In this document: piece by piece, positions 33,754-43,360 of the stretch
Layout: every line of letters starts with the position of its first letter
Numbering within the stretch: position 1 is the first letter of the stretch
From: an uncultured Muribaculaceae bacterium
GTDB taxonomy: Bacteria; Bacteroidota; Bacteroidia; Bacteroidales; Muribaculaceae
Assembly: GCA_910587475.1 (NCBI GenBank)
Contig: CAJUMR010000009.1
Span: forward strand, 1-64,000
Reading direction: 5' to 3'
Length of the DNA: 64,000 nucleotides
Notes under the pieces: model-generated
Seen by the model: only the letters and a program-made list of their open reading frames with translations
What the model was told of the DNA's origin: nothing
The model's database searches: none
Made by a program: the position numbers and the translations under genes

Positions 33754-34545
33754 CTAACCGACAGATATGCGCGGGAACAATTCTACGGCATTAGACGATG
33801 TGCGGGCGGCTACCGTTGAGAGATCGATACCCATAGATTGCGAAATGTGACCGGCAATCAAAGGCAAATAAGCGCTTTCGTTGCGCTTACCCCGATTTGG
33901 CACAGGCGCCAGATATGGCGAGTCTGTTTCAAGAAGTATCCGTTCGAGACCGATAGCCGGAAGAACGTTGCGAAGCTGCGAGTTTTTGAACGTCACAACC
34001 CCGTTGATACCGAAATAAAAGTCGCCTACCCTACGCACGGCATCGACATCACGCTCTGTGCCGCAAAAGCTGTGGAACACGGCCCTGACACCGGCGATGC
34101 CCTGCAACACCTCCAATGTCTGAGGCAGACCCTCTCTACAATGGATAATCACGGGCAGTCCGAGGTCGACGGCCCGACGAATCTGACTCTCGAACACCTG
34201 CATCTGCTCATCGGCGAAAGTCTTGTCCCAATACAGGTCAATGCCTATTTCTCCGACAGCTACATAGTCGCGCCCGTCGCCGATATAGCTGTCGATCTGC
34301 GAAAGCACATCGCGCCAGTCATCTTTCACCTCAGTCGGATGAAGCCCCATGGCCACGAACACATTGCCACGATAGCGCGATGCAAGGTCAAGCATCGGAT
34401 CGACAGTCGACAGATCGACATTAGGGAAAATCATGCGCGTCACGCCGGCGTCGATGGCCCGACGCACAGCATCGGGCTCTCCATCGGAAGCGAAATCAGG
34501 CAAATAGACATGGGTGTGGGTGTCAATAAACTCCATATCGGTCAT
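33754..34545 (-). CDS. tatD: TatD-family metal-dependent DNase
   Basis: A 263-residue amidohydrolase-fold enzyme of the TatD family (3'-5' DNA/RNA exonuclease; roles in repair and tRNA quality control in E. coli). Metal ligands are in FIDTHTHVYLPDF (about 5-17), GEIGIDLYWDKTF (about 97-109), VIIHCREG and FHSFCGT, and a final Asp in LLETDSPYLAPV (about 207-218). ATG 34536 (MEFIDTH) is an equally likely start. It follows the polyprenyl synthase gene by 14 bp. Confidence 0.93.
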   Translation of the reverse strand: MTDMEFIDTHTHVYLPDFASDGEPDAVRRAIDAGVTRMIFPNVDLSTVDPMLDLASRYRGNVFVAMGLHPTEVKDDWRDVLSQIDSYIGDGRDYVAVGEIGIDLYWDKTFADEQMQVFESQIRRAVDLGLPVIIHCREGLPQTLEVLQGIAGVRAVFHSFCGTERDVDAVRRVGDFYFGINGVVTFKNSQLRNVLPAIGLERILLETDSPYLAPVPNRGKRNESAYLPLIAGHISQSMGIDLSTVAARTSSNAVELFPRISVG

Positions 34546-34559
34546 GCGTCAAGGTCAGA

Positions 34560-35519
34560 TCAATAATTGCGCTCGACTGAACGACGGGCAAGATTGTCAA
34601 AGTAGGCGCGTGCATCCGCATCAAGATCTACACCATCAAGCGCGTGTATGGCCTTATCGGCATAGTCAGATACCAGAGCGCGGCAACGGTCATTGAGATT
34701 CAATCTGTCATAGACAGCGCGAACCTGCTCTACCCGTTCCGACGGTTCGAGATCCTCGGCGAGAATATCAAGTATCTCATTGCGGCACTCTGCAATGGCG
34801 TTGATCAGCAGCCAGGTTTTCTTTCCATTGATGATGTCACCTCCGATCTGCTTACCGAACACCAATGGATCGCCATAGGTGTCCAACCAGTCGTCGCGGA
34901 GCTGAAATGCGAGGCCGAGATTTTCTCCATATTTATAAAATGCGTCGGCCACCTCCTCTGATGCCCCGGCGACCATTGCACCTACGCGGCACGCACAACC
35001 TAAGAGCACAGATGTTTTCAGACGGATCATTTCGATATACTGCGCGACGGTCACATCGTTGCTATGCTCGAAATCAACATCGTACTGCTGACCTTCGTAG
35101 ACCTCCATCGCCGTGCGGTTGAAAAGATGCATTATCTTCGGCATCACTTCAACCGGCGCACCGGCAATAAACTCAGTTGCCATGGTAAGCATCGCATCAC
35201 CCGACAGTATGGCCGTGTTCTCATTCCAGCGTTTGTGGACAGTCAGTCGTCCGCGGCGAAGATCGGCGGCATCCATCACGTCGTCGTGAAGAAGCGTGAA
35301 ATTATGAAATATCTCGATGCCTAAAGCTGCGCTTATCGCCCTCTCGACGTCGCAACCGAGCGCCGAACACACAGCAAGAGTCAACTGCGGACGCAAGCGC
35401 TTGCCACCGCTCTCGAGGGTATAGGCAATCGGAGTGTAGAGGCCGGCAGGCTGGTCAGGGTATGATATCGATGCAATGGCATCGGAAACGCAATCCGAGA
35501 TTTTTTCAGGACTTAACAT
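34560..35519 (-). CDS. trans-polyprenyl diphosphate synthase
   Basis: A 319-residue isoprenyl diphosphate synthase with both Asp-rich motifs: LLHDDVMDAADLRRG (about 76-90; DDxxD) and LRDDWLDTYGD (about 207-217). It also has ESGGKRLRPQL near 36. It elongates allylic diphosphates with isopentenyl diphosphate. The product chain length cannot be read reliably; the menaquinone side chain or a farnesyl/geranylgeranyl precursor are the likely options. A -7 element (TAACTTTG, minus 35607-35600) lies 80 bp upstream. Confidence 0.91.
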   Translation of the reverse strand: MLSPEKISDCVSDAIASISYPDQPAGLYTPIAYTLESGGKRLRPQLTLAVCSALGCDVERAISAALGIEIFHNFTLLHDDVMDAADLRRGRLTVHKRWNENTAILSGDAMLTMATEFIAGAPVEVMPKIMHLFNRTAMEVYEGQQYDVDFEHSNDVTVAQYIEMIRLKTSVLLGCACRVGAMVAGASEEVADAFYKYGENLGLAFQLRDDWLDTYGDPLVFGKQIGGDIINGKKTWLLINAIAECRNEILDILAEDLEPSERVEQVRAVYDRLNLNDRCRALVSDYADKAIHALDGVDLDADARAYFDNLARRSVERNY

Positions 35520-35680
35520 GGAAATCAGAGTGTTTTTGATCAGTTATAATATCAACAGGCTACAAGCACCATCGGAGATGATGAGAGCCTATCCAGAAGC
35601 AAAGTTACGATAATTTGTGGTAAAAACAGTAATTTTGGCGAAATATGAGTAAATTTGTACTTAGAAACAATCTTCCCAAC

Positions 35681-35860
35681 ATGGACAAACTACCACAAGA
35701 CCCATTCATATTACTCAGCTACGTAAACACCAAATTACGTGACGATTACCCATCATTAGACAAGATGTGCGAAGATCTCGACATTGACCGCAGTGAACTT
35801 GAAGACAAACTCCGTCAGGCCGGCTTCGAATATTCGGCGGAAAACAATAAGTTCTTTTGA
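35681..35860 (+). CDS. DUF4250 protein
   Basis: A 59-residue soluble protein matching DUF4250 over its whole length (LPQDPFILLSYVNTKLRDDY, then a helix-turn-helix-like SLDKMCEDLDIDRSELEDKL, ending ENNKFF). Function unknown. ATG 35681 fits the family N-terminus and a -7 element at 35650-35657 (TAAATTTG). An in-frame ATG at 35645 with its own -7 element (TAATTTTG, 35630-35637) would add 12 residues. The stop TGA overlaps the uvrD ATG by one base. Confidence 0.85.
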   Translation: MDKLPQDPFILLSYVNTKLRDDYPSLDKMCEDLDIDRSELEDKLRQAGFEYSAENNKFF

Positions 35861-38157
35861 TGGAAGACTATCTTTCAAAACTCAACGAACAGCAACGCGA
35901 GGCTGTCGAATACCTGTCAGGACCGGAGCTTGTGATAGCAGGAGCCGGATCGGGCAAGACACGTGTGCTTACATATAAGATCGTCCATCTCCTGACACGG
36001 GGCTACGAGCCCTGGCGAATACTTGCACTGACATTCACCAACAAGGCAGCCCGCGAAATGCGCGAGCGCATCGAGAGCCTCGTCGGAGCTCCGACATCGT
36101 CGCGCCTGTGGATGGGAACTTTCCACTCGATTTTCTCGCGGATACTCCACATTCACGCCGACCGCATCGGGTTCAAAAGCAATTTTACGATCTACGATTC
36201 GTCCGATTCGAAATCGCTCGTAAAAATGATTATCAAGGACATGGATCTCGACGAGAAGGTCTACAAGCCGACGACGGTGATAAACGCAATATCATGGGCT
36301 AAAAATGCCCTTGTCTCCCCCGAAAACTATCTAGGCGACCGTCAGCTCATGGATGCAGACCGGCGCGCCAAGCGTCCGGCGACCGGCAACATCTACAAGG
36401 CCTATATGGAGCGCTGTCGGGTGGCCGGAGCAATGGATTTCGACGATCTCCTCTATTACACCAACATACTGCTGGCCGACAACGCCGACATACTGCGTCA
36501 TTACCGTGAATTTTTCAGATATGTGCTTGTCGATGAGTATCAGGATACCAACTTCGCTCAGCACCGCATCATCAGGCTTCTGACTCAGGAATCGGGCAAT
36601 CTGTGCGTGGTAGGCGACGATGCCCAGAGCATCTATTCGTTCCGCGGGGCCAACATCAGGAACATACTCGAACTGAAACGCGAATATCCCAGTCTGGAAA
36701 TATTCAAACTCGAGCAAAACTACCGCTCGACCCAGAATATCATCAACGCCGCCAACACACTGATCGCCAAAAACTCCATGCAGATACCCAAGGAGGTATT
36801 CTCACGCAACGACGTCGGCGAGCGCATCGAAGTGGTGAAAAGCTACAGCGACTTCGAAGAAGGATATCTGGTGGCCAACCGCATATCGCAGATAAAGATG
36901 CGCGGAACCGAAAGCTACGATGAGTTCGCGATACTCTACCGTACTAACGCCCAATCACGCATACTCGAGGAATCACTGCGGAAACGCAACATACCTTACC
37001 GCATCTACGGAGGTCTGTCGTTCTATCAGCGCAAGGAAATCAAAGACGCTGTGTCGTATCTGCGTCTTGCGATCAACCCTGACGACGACGAAGCCCTCAA
37101 ACGAGTGATCAACACCCCGGCCAGAGGCATCGGTGAAACAACGGTCAAGAAAATTGCCGCAGCAGCCATAGAGAACAACATCAGCATGGCTTCGGTGATA
37201 TTCAATCTCGACAAATACGGCGAAACTTTCAACCGCGGTACCAAAGCGAAACTGGCAACATTTGCAGCACTTGTCGACACTCTCGGAGCAATGGCCAAAA
37301 ACGGGCTTGACGCCGACGAGATGACCCAGTCGGTGATAACCAATACCGGACTTATGTCGATGTACATCACCGACAACACTCCTGAAAGCATATCGAAACA
37401 GGAAAACCTCAACGAACTTATGAACGCCGCCCGGACTTTTGTCGCAGATAAAATCGAGCAAGGCGATGATGAACACACGAGCCTTCAGGATTTCCTTGGA
37501 GAAGTGTCGCTTGCCACCGATCAGGACTCTGACGACGAAACAAACGAGCCCAAAGTGACCATGATGACAATCCATGCCGCCAAGGGTCTTGAATTTGCCA
37601 ACGTTTTCATTGTCGGCGTAGAGGAAGAACTGCTTCCATCAGCCATGAGCGCCTCTAATCCTCAGGAAATTGAAGAAGAACGGCGTCTGCTCTATGTTGC
37701 CCTCACCCGTGCAAAAAAATACTGCATGATGAGCTATGCCTCTTCGCGGTTCCATAACGGCCAGACCAAGACATGCCAGCCATCGCGCTTCATCGCCGAT
37801 ATCGATTTCCGCTACCTGCGCGCCGAATCAGGCTCTGACATCGCAGCAGCCGCAAAATCGCGCAACGAATTCAGCGGCATAAACCGTTTCGAACCGCTGC
37901 ACAAGCCCGTAGCGTCGCAACCACGCTTCAACCCATCTTCCAATAGCCGGCCGCAAACAACCAACGACAGCGAGTTTATCACCCACCAATCATCGGATCT
38001 TCACACCGGAATGAAGATAGAGCACCAACGCTTCGGCATAGGAACAATCGAAGAAATCAACCGCTCGCAATCCGACCATAAGATAATCGTGAATTTCAAT
38101 AATGTAAAAAACCGCACTCTGCTGCTGAAATTCGCCCGTTTTAAAATATTAGAATAA
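35860..38157 (+). CDS. UvrD/PcrA-type DNA helicase
   Basis: A 765-residue superfamily 1A 3'-5' helicase acting in repair and removal of recombinase or stalled polymerase. Motifs: Q-motif region LNEQQREAV, Walker A AGAGSGKTR (about 28-36), ALTFTNKAAREMRERI, Walker B VDEYQDT (about 224-230), GDDAQSIYSFRGA, EQNYRS, and TIHAAKGLEF near 570. A C-terminal Tudor-like domain (HQRFGIGTIEEINR) is present. ATG 35860 overlaps the DUF4250 stop; the TTG one codon upstream is not needed. It leads into nspC. Confidence 0.95.
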   Translation: MEDYLSKLNEQQREAVEYLSGPELVIAGAGSGKTRVLTYKIVHLLTRGYEPWRILALTFTNKAAREMRERIESLVGAPTSSRLWMGTFHSIFSRILHIHADRIGFKSNFTIYDSSDSKSLVKMIIKDMDLDEKVYKPTTVINAISWAKNALVSPENYLGDRQLMDADRRAKRPATGNIYKAYMERCRVAGAMDFDDLLYYTNILLADNADILRHYREFFRYVLVDEYQDTNFAQHRIIRLLTQESGNLCVVGDDAQSIYSFRGANIRNILELKREYPSLEIFKLEQNYRSTQNIINAANTLIAKNSMQIPKEVFSRNDVGERIEVVKSYSDFEEGYLVANRISQIKMRGTESYDEFAILYRTNAQSRILEESLRKRNIPYRIYGGLSFYQRKEIKDAVSYLRLAINPDDDEALKRVINTPARGIGETTVKKIAAAAIENNISMASVIFNLDKYGETFNRGTKAKLATFAALVDTLGAMAKNGLDADEMTQSVITNTGLMSMYITDNTPESISKQENLNELMNAARTFVADKIEQGDDEHTSLQDFLGEVSLATDQDSDDETNEPKVTMMTIHAAKGLEFANVFIVGVEEELLPSAMSASNPQEIEEERRLLYVALTRAKKYCMMSYASSRFHNGQTKTCQPSRFIADIDFRYLRAESGSDIAAAAKSRNEFSGINRFEPLHKPVASQPRFNPSSNSRPQTTNDSEFITHQSSDLHTGMKIEHQRFGIGTIEEINRSQSDHKIIVNFNNVKNRTLLLKFARFKILE

Positions 38158-38165
38158 TCAATCAT

Positions 38166-39320
38166 ATGAAAGTCAAGGATATCGCCACGCCATTTTATGT
38201 CGTCTACGAAAACAGGATCGAACGCAATCTAAAGCTGATCAGCGATGTCAGCCGACGTGCCGACATAAAAATAATCATGGCTTTCAAAGCCAACGCGATG
38301 TGGAAAACATTTCCCATTGTGGCAAAATACTGCAAAGCATTCACAGCCAGCTCGCTCAACGAACTGCGCCTCGGCCTTGAATATCTCGGTTCAGATGCCC
38401 ACAGCTATTGTCCGGCATATACCGACCAGACCATCGATGAATATCTTGAAGGCAGCACTCATCTGACTTTCAATTCAATCAGTCAATGGGAACGATTTGC
38501 CGGACGGCTTCAAGACTATAACCGCGCCAATCCCGACAAACGGGTGTCTCCAGGGCTCAGGGTCAATCCCAAATGCTCGGTGATCGAAACCGATCTTTAC
38601 AATCCGGCTCTCCCCGGCTCGCGCTTCGGAGCTTCGGCAGCACAGCTCACCACATTCCCCGACGGCATCGAAGGACTACACTTCCACGCACTGTGCGAAT
38701 CGACCAGCTACGACCTCGAAAAAGTGCTTGAGGCATTCGAAGATCAATTCGGTCACCTTCTCGACAAAATCAAATGGGTCAACATGGGCGGAGGCCACCT
38801 GATGACCCGAGAAGGCTATGACACAGACCATCTTGTGAAACTCCTGAAAAGTTTCAAAAAACGCCATGCCGGCATTGAAGTCATACTTGAGCCTGGAAGT
38901 GCATTTATGTGGAGGACAGGTGATTTGATCACTTCAGTTGTCGACACCATCGAAAACGATGGAATAAAGACAGCCATCGTCGATGTGTCGTTTGCATGTC
39001 ATATGCCCGACACTCTTGAAATGCCTTATCAGCCAGCAATAAGCGAAAGCGTCGAAGCCGACAGCTCCAAACCGACCTATCGCCTCGGAGGCAACTCATG
39101 TCTGAGCGGCGACTACATGGGCGACTGGAGTTTCGACAAACCTCTCAAGGCCGGCGACCGACTCACACTCGAAGACATGAACCACTACACGACTGTCAAG
39201 ACCACAATGTTCAACGGCATATCGCATCCAGCCATCGTGCTTGCATCGTCGGAAGAAGCCGATGACTGCCGTATACTCAGAGAGTTCACCTACGAAGATT
39301 ACAAAAACCGAATGTGCTGA
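38166..39320 (+). CDS. nspC: carboxynorspermidine decarboxylase
   Basis: A 384-residue PLP-dependent fold-III decarboxylase that makes spermidine or norspermidine from the carboxy form, in the alternative polyamine route common in Bacteroidetes. It has TPFYVVYE near the N-terminus, the PLP Lys in IIMAFKANAMW (about 38-48), GLHFHALCES (about 167-176), WVNMGGGHLMTREGYD (about 199-214) and LEPGSAFMW. The partner dehydrogenase gene is not in the window. It lies 8 bp after uvrD and 5 bp before a glycosyltransferase gene. Confidence 0.95.
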   Translation: MKVKDIATPFYVVYENRIERNLKLISDVSRRADIKIIMAFKANAMWKTFPIVAKYCKAFTASSLNELRLGLEYLGSDAHSYCPAYTDQTIDEYLEGSTHLTFNSISQWERFAGRLQDYNRANPDKRVSPGLRVNPKCSVIETDLYNPALPGSRFGASAAQLTTFPDGIEGLHFHALCESTSYDLEKVLEAFEDQFGHLLDKIKWVNMGGGHLMTREGYDTDHLVKLLKSFKKRHAGIEVILEPGSAFMWRTGDLITSVVDTIENDGIKTAIVDVSFACHMPDTLEMPYQPAISESVEADSSKPTYRLGGNSCLSGDYMGDWSFDKPLKAGDRLTLEDMNHYTTVKTTMFNGISHPAIVLASSEEADDCRILREFTYEDYKNRMC

Positions 39321-39325
39321 CAATC

Positions 39326-40336
39326 ATGAGCGCTTCACCCAAATACTCGGTAATCGTACCCGTTTACAACCGCATTGACGAAGTTACAGATCTGCTCAAC
39401 AGCCTTATCGGCCAGACTCTGCGCAACTTCGAGGTAATTATCGTAGAAGACGGATCTACCGCTCCATGCAAGGCTGCAGCCGACGAAGCCATCTCGCGGG
39501 GACTTGATCTTCGATACTACTACAAATCCAACGAGGGACGCTCGATCGCGCGAAACTACGGACTCGAAAGAGCCAACGGCGAGTATTTCGTTTTTTTCGA
39601 CTCGGACTGCGTAATACCTCCTACGTACTTCGAAACCCTCGACCGAGAACTGACCGCACAGCCACTCGACTGCTTCGGAGGCCCGGATGCAGCCCACGAA
39701 TCTTTCACCGATACACAGAAAGCCATCAATTATTCGATGACATCATTCCTGACCACAGGCGGCATACGCGGCGGTAAGATAAGACTGGAAAAATTTGTTC
39801 CGCGCACATTCAATATGGGCTACTCCCGCAAGGTCTACGAACAGGTCGGCGGTTTCAGGGAAATGTTCTCTGAAGACATCGACATGAGCACACGCATACG
39901 TCAAGCAGGGTTCAGCATCGGACTGATCAGAAGTGCAAGTGTATGGCACAAACGCCGCATAGACATGAAAAAATTTCTACGTCAAGTCTATGTGTTCGGC
40001 ATGTCGCGCATCACGCTGAAACTGCTATATCCGGATTCGCTAAAGGCTGTACACTGCCTTCCTGCAGCCTTCGTCATAGGATGCACAGGCCTCATACTGC
40101 TGTCGGCACTCGTGTCGCCATGGTTCATAACTCCGATAGCCATCTACCTGATTTTATTGTTTATATGTGCTGCAATATCAACAAAAAGATTAAAGATTGC
40201 AGCCATGGCAGTGCCTGCTGCAATAATCCAGCTCGGAGGCTACGGGGCAGGTTTTATAAAAGCATATTTTACAAAAATCATACTTGGACGTGGCCGAAGC
40301 ATAGAAGAAGAAATCAGCCTTAGAAAAGGCAAATGA
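39326..40336 (+). CDS. family 2 glycosyltransferase with C-terminal membrane segments
   Basis: A 336-residue GT-A fold glycosyltransferase. It opens YSVIVPVYNRIDEVTDLLNS (about 6-25), has the nucleotide-binding VEDGS and the metal-binding FDSDC (about 90-94), and the acceptor-side EDIDMSTRIRQAGF (about 185-198) typical of GT2. Two or three hydrophobic helices follow (about 235-290), so it is membrane-bound. Donor and acceptor are unknown; no other polysaccharide genes are nearby. ATG 39326 is chosen over a GTG at 39314 that overlaps nspC. Confidence 0.9.
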   Translation: MSASPKYSVIVPVYNRIDEVTDLLNSLIGQTLRNFEVIIVEDGSTAPCKAAADEAISRGLDLRYYYKSNEGRSIARNYGLERANGEYFVFFDSDCVIPPTYFETLDRELTAQPLDCFGGPDAAHESFTDTQKAINYSMTSFLTTGGIRGGKIRLEKFVPRTFNMGYSRKVYEQVGGFREMFSEDIDMSTRIRQAGFSIGLIRSASVWHKRRIDMKKFLRQVYVFGMSRITLKLLYPDSLKAVHCLPAAFVIGCTGLILLSALVSPWFITPIAIYLILLFICAAISTKRLKIAAMAVPAAIIQLGGYGAGFIKAYFTKIILGRGRSIEEEISLRKGK

Positions 40337-40358
40337 TTTGAACACAAACCCGATAGGC

Positions 40359-41075
40359 ATGACAGACTCAAACATACCCGACCGCCGCGATCGTCTGATA
40401 CGCGAAATGGCAAGCGATGAACGGCCAAGAGAAAAAGCTATAAAATATGGCATCAAGAGCCTTACAGACACCGAACTGATGGCCATAATCTTCAGCACTG
40501 GTTTAAAAGGCAAGTCGGTCATCGAACTAAGCCGCGACATACTCGACGACAACAACAGCCATCTGTCGAAAGTTGCACGACTATCTGTTGCAGAAATGCT
40601 TAAACGCTACAAGGGCATAGGGCCGGCCAAGGCCATCACCCTTCTCGCCGCACTCGAACTGGGATCGAGATCAGCAGCCGACGCCGCAAAAATCGACAAT
40701 CCGACCATCACTTCATCGGATGTGGCCTACACTCTGATGAAACATCATTTCGAGCGTCTTGATCATGAAGAATTCTGGGTGTTGCTCATATCGCAATCAG
40801 GCAAACCGATACGCGAAATCAGGATCGGCCAAGGCGGCCTGACTGCAACTGCCGTAGACATAAAACTAATCATGAAAGCTGCGATCGAAAATCTCGCATC
40901 GGCCATGATCGTCTATCACAACCACCCATCGGGCAATTTAAAGCCGAGCCAGCAGGACGACGCATTGACCTCAAAGATCAAAGAAGCCGCACGCCTTATC
41001 GACACGCGCCTCAACGACCACATCATTATAACCGACGCAGGCTACTACTCCTACAACGACGAAGGCCGACTCTGA
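40359..41075 (+). CDS. radC: RadC-family JAB-domain protein
   Basis: A 238-residue RadC protein: a helix-hairpin-helix region (about 55-85; YKGIGPAKAITLLAALELG) and a JAB/MPN metalloprotease-like domain with the zinc motif HNHPSGNLKPSQQD (about 187-200). Despite the name, no repair role is established. An in-frame TTG at 40338 would add seven residues; ATG 40359 is preferred. It ends the uvrD-nspC-GT2-radC series and meets the convergent amidophosphoribosyltransferase gene with no gap. Confidence 0.93.
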   Translation: MTDSNIPDRRDRLIREMASDERPREKAIKYGIKSLTDTELMAIIFSTGLKGKSVIELSRDILDDNNSHLSKVARLSVAEMLKRYKGIGPAKAITLLAALELGSRSAADAAKIDNPTITSSDVAYTLMKHHFERLDHEEFWVLLISQSGKPIREIRIGQGGLTATAVDIKLIMKAAIENLASAMIVYHNHPSGNLKPSQQDDALTSKIKEAARLIDTRLNDHIIITDAGYYSYNDEGRL

Positions 41076-42947
41076 TCAGCGTTTGTCGACATTGCCCTCA
41101 AACCAGTTGACAAAAGCCCTGTTGACCAATCTTACACCTCCGGGGGTCGGGTAATCGCCTGAGAAATACCAGTCGCCCGGATGACCGGGGATAGCCTCAT
41201 GAAGACCTTCGACCGTCTGATAGACAATGTCGACCGAGGCATTGATATTGGAACCTGCCAGCATTTTCGCAATCCGGGCAGAAATCTCTTCGTCGGTGAA
41301 CGGACGATAAATGGCCTTGACACAGTTGATCTGCTCGCAGGCAGGCTTTTCCAGCTCAGCGAGTGCGCAGCGATATGTATCTTCGATCAAAGCCTCCCGT
41401 CCCGTCTCCCTCAGAAGTTCGATGGCAGCCTTGAAAGCGATAAACTCCGACATACGCGACATGTCTATACCATAGCAATCGGGATAACGGACCTGCGGCG
41501 ATGACGACACAACGATAATGCGCCTGGGATGAAGACGGTCGAGCATGCGCAGGATCGACTGACGCAAAGTAGTGCCTCTGACAATGCTGTCATCTATCAC
41601 AACAAGTGTGTCGCAACCATTGTGGATGCAACCGTAGGTCACATCATAGACATGCGCAGCGAGATCATTGCGCGACTCACCCTCAGCAATGAAAGTCCTC
41701 AGCTTTATATCCTTAAGCGCGATTTTCTCGACCCTGAGTTTCTGGGCCATGATCGACCGCACCATGTCGTCGTCAAGCACTCCATCGCGCTGTGCATCCA
41801 TTATTCTGCGAGCCTTGAGAGAATCAAGATAGGCATCCAGACCCTCATGCAGGCCCATGAATGCCACTTCAGCTGTGTTGGGGATGAATGCAAACACCGA
41901 ATTATCGATGTCGTAGTCGACCATGCGGAGTATCTCGGGCGCGAGTTTGCGTCCAAGTTCCTTGCGCTCACGATAAATGTCGGCATCGCTTCCACGCGAG
42001 AAATATATCCGCTCGAACGAGCACCTCTTGTTTTCGCCAGGCTCAAGTACCTGACGCAGACTTATACGACCGGTCTTGCCGACGATCAGACTCTCTCCGG
42101 GCATCAATTCCCTGACATCAGCCCTGGCGACATCCATTACAGTCTGTATGACCGGACGCTCGGAAGCTAACACCACGATTTCGTCATCATAATAATAGAA
42201 CGCCGGACGTATGCCATTGCGGTCACGCAGGACAAACATATCGCCCGACCCTGTGGCTCCGCATATTACAAAGCCTCCGTCCCACAACGGCGAAGCAGCC
42301 TTCAGCACATTATAAGGATCGAGACGATTCTCGATCTCAACGCTCAGCTGAGGATCGTCAAGATCATCGCGGAACTGGCGGTAAAGCCTGTGGTTTTCCT
42401 TGTCGAGATAATATCCGAGCTGTTCGAGAATCACGACCGTATCACTGTAGATGCGCGGATGCTGACCTTTGTCGACAATATTTTTGAAAACCTCTTCGAC
42501 GTTGGTCATGTTGAAATTACCGCAAAGCAGCAGATTGCGCGAACGCCAATTGTTGCGACGCAAAAACGGATGGACATACGAGAGGCCGCTGCGGCCGGTA
42601 GTGCTGTAACGTAGATGCCCCATGTATATATTGCCGAGAAACGGAGCTTCGTCAACGTTTCCGGCGGCCAATGCCGGCGCAACCTGATGATTAATACTAT
42701 CAAAAATGACAGATATGGCATCCGATCCCATGGCCCGTTCCCTGAAAACATATTCATGTCCGGGAGTTGAATCGATTTTCACAACCCCCACCCCGGCAGC
42801 TTCCTGTCCACGATTATGCTGCTTCTCCATCAAAAGATAGAGTTTGTCAAGGCCATAAGTCCACGTGCCATACTTTTCCTTATAGTAGTTCAAGGGCTTA
42901 CGCAATCTTATCAGCGCCACACCACATTCATGTTTGATCTGTTCCAT
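41076..42947 (-). CDS. amidophosphoribosyltransferase, long Bacteroidales form
   Basis: A 623-residue class II glutamine amidotransferase (Ntn hydrolase, N-terminal about 1-260; the nucleophile is probably Cys 8 in MEQIKHECGVALIRL) with a C-terminal phosphoribosyltransferase domain carrying the PRPP loop LVVIDDSIVRGTTLRQS (about 450-466). PurF normally makes phosphoribosylamine from PRPP and glutamine in the first purine step. This form is about 120 residues longer than E. coli PurF (505) and may be the second, Bacteroidales-specific paralogue, so I leave the symbol blank. ATG 42947 is used; a 165-nt structured leader precedes it. The nucleophile Cys sits seven residues in, so a short propeptide would be removed. 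Confidence 0.88.
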   Translation of the reverse strand: MEQIKHECGVALIRLRKPLNYYKEKYGTWTYGLDKLYLLMEKQHNRGQEAAGVGVVKIDSTPGHEYVFRERAMGSDAISVIFDSINHQVAPALAAGNVDEAPFLGNIYMGHLRYSTTGRSGLSYVHPFLRRNNWRSRNLLLCGNFNMTNVEEVFKNIVDKGQHPRIYSDTVVILEQLGYYLDKENHRLYRQFRDDLDDPQLSVEIENRLDPYNVLKAASPLWDGGFVICGATGSGDMFVLRDRNGIRPAFYYYDDEIVVLASERPVIQTVMDVARADVRELMPGESLIVGKTGRISLRQVLEPGENKRCSFERIYFSRGSDADIYRERKELGRKLAPEILRMVDYDIDNSVFAFIPNTAEVAFMGLHEGLDAYLDSLKARRIMDAQRDGVLDDDMVRSIMAQKLRVEKIALKDIKLRTFIAEGESRNDLAAHVYDVTYGCIHNGCDTLVVIDDSIVRGTTLRQSILRMLDRLHPRRIIVVSSSPQVRYPDCYGIDMSRMSEFIAFKAAIELLRETGREALIEDTYRCALAELEKPACEQINCVKAIYRPFTDEEISARIAKMLAGSNINASVDIVYQTVEGLHEAIPGHPGDWYFSGDYPTPGGVRLVNRAFVNWFEGNVDKR

Positions 42948-42974
42948 CTTTCTATAATACAATCAATCTGAAAT

Positions 42975-43112
42975 AAAAAAATCCTGCAGACATCTATGGC
43001 GCGATTGACGGCTGACACGCTTCACAAAGCGCATTCCGACAAACCGTGTCCATTTCGGGGTGCAGGTCGAATAATCGATTTTGACGTTTCACAAATCCGT
43101 CTTATAAAATTA
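42975..43112 (-). promoter_or_regulatory. structured leader ending in an intrinsic terminator, candidate riboswitch or attenuator
   Basis: A -7 element (TAATTTTG, minus 43125-43118) starts RNA near 43113. In the leader, CCTGCA (43066-43061) pairs with TGCAGG (42988-42983), directly followed by seven T. Enclosed are ATGG/CCAT and two local hairpins, GACA-CGGTT-TGTC and CGCTT-TGTG-AAGCG. The coding start is 28 bp past the T-tract. I recognise no known riboswitch class. Confidence 0.45.
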
Positions 43113-43360
43113 TTGTGCAAAATTAAAGTCTTTATCCGGGTTTCACAATAGCATGGCACAGATTTTTCAGCCCCCCACGCTACAGCCATACTATTCCAGC
43201 GGACAGATGCCCGAGTGCACTATTTTGATAAATTTAAGATTCTATTCTGCCTATATACTGATAATAATCACTAACTTTACCGCAGAGATTATCAACCATA
43301 CTTATTCACATCACAATGTCCGTGGCAAAAAGCACCGGACAAAGACAAATTTACAGACAC

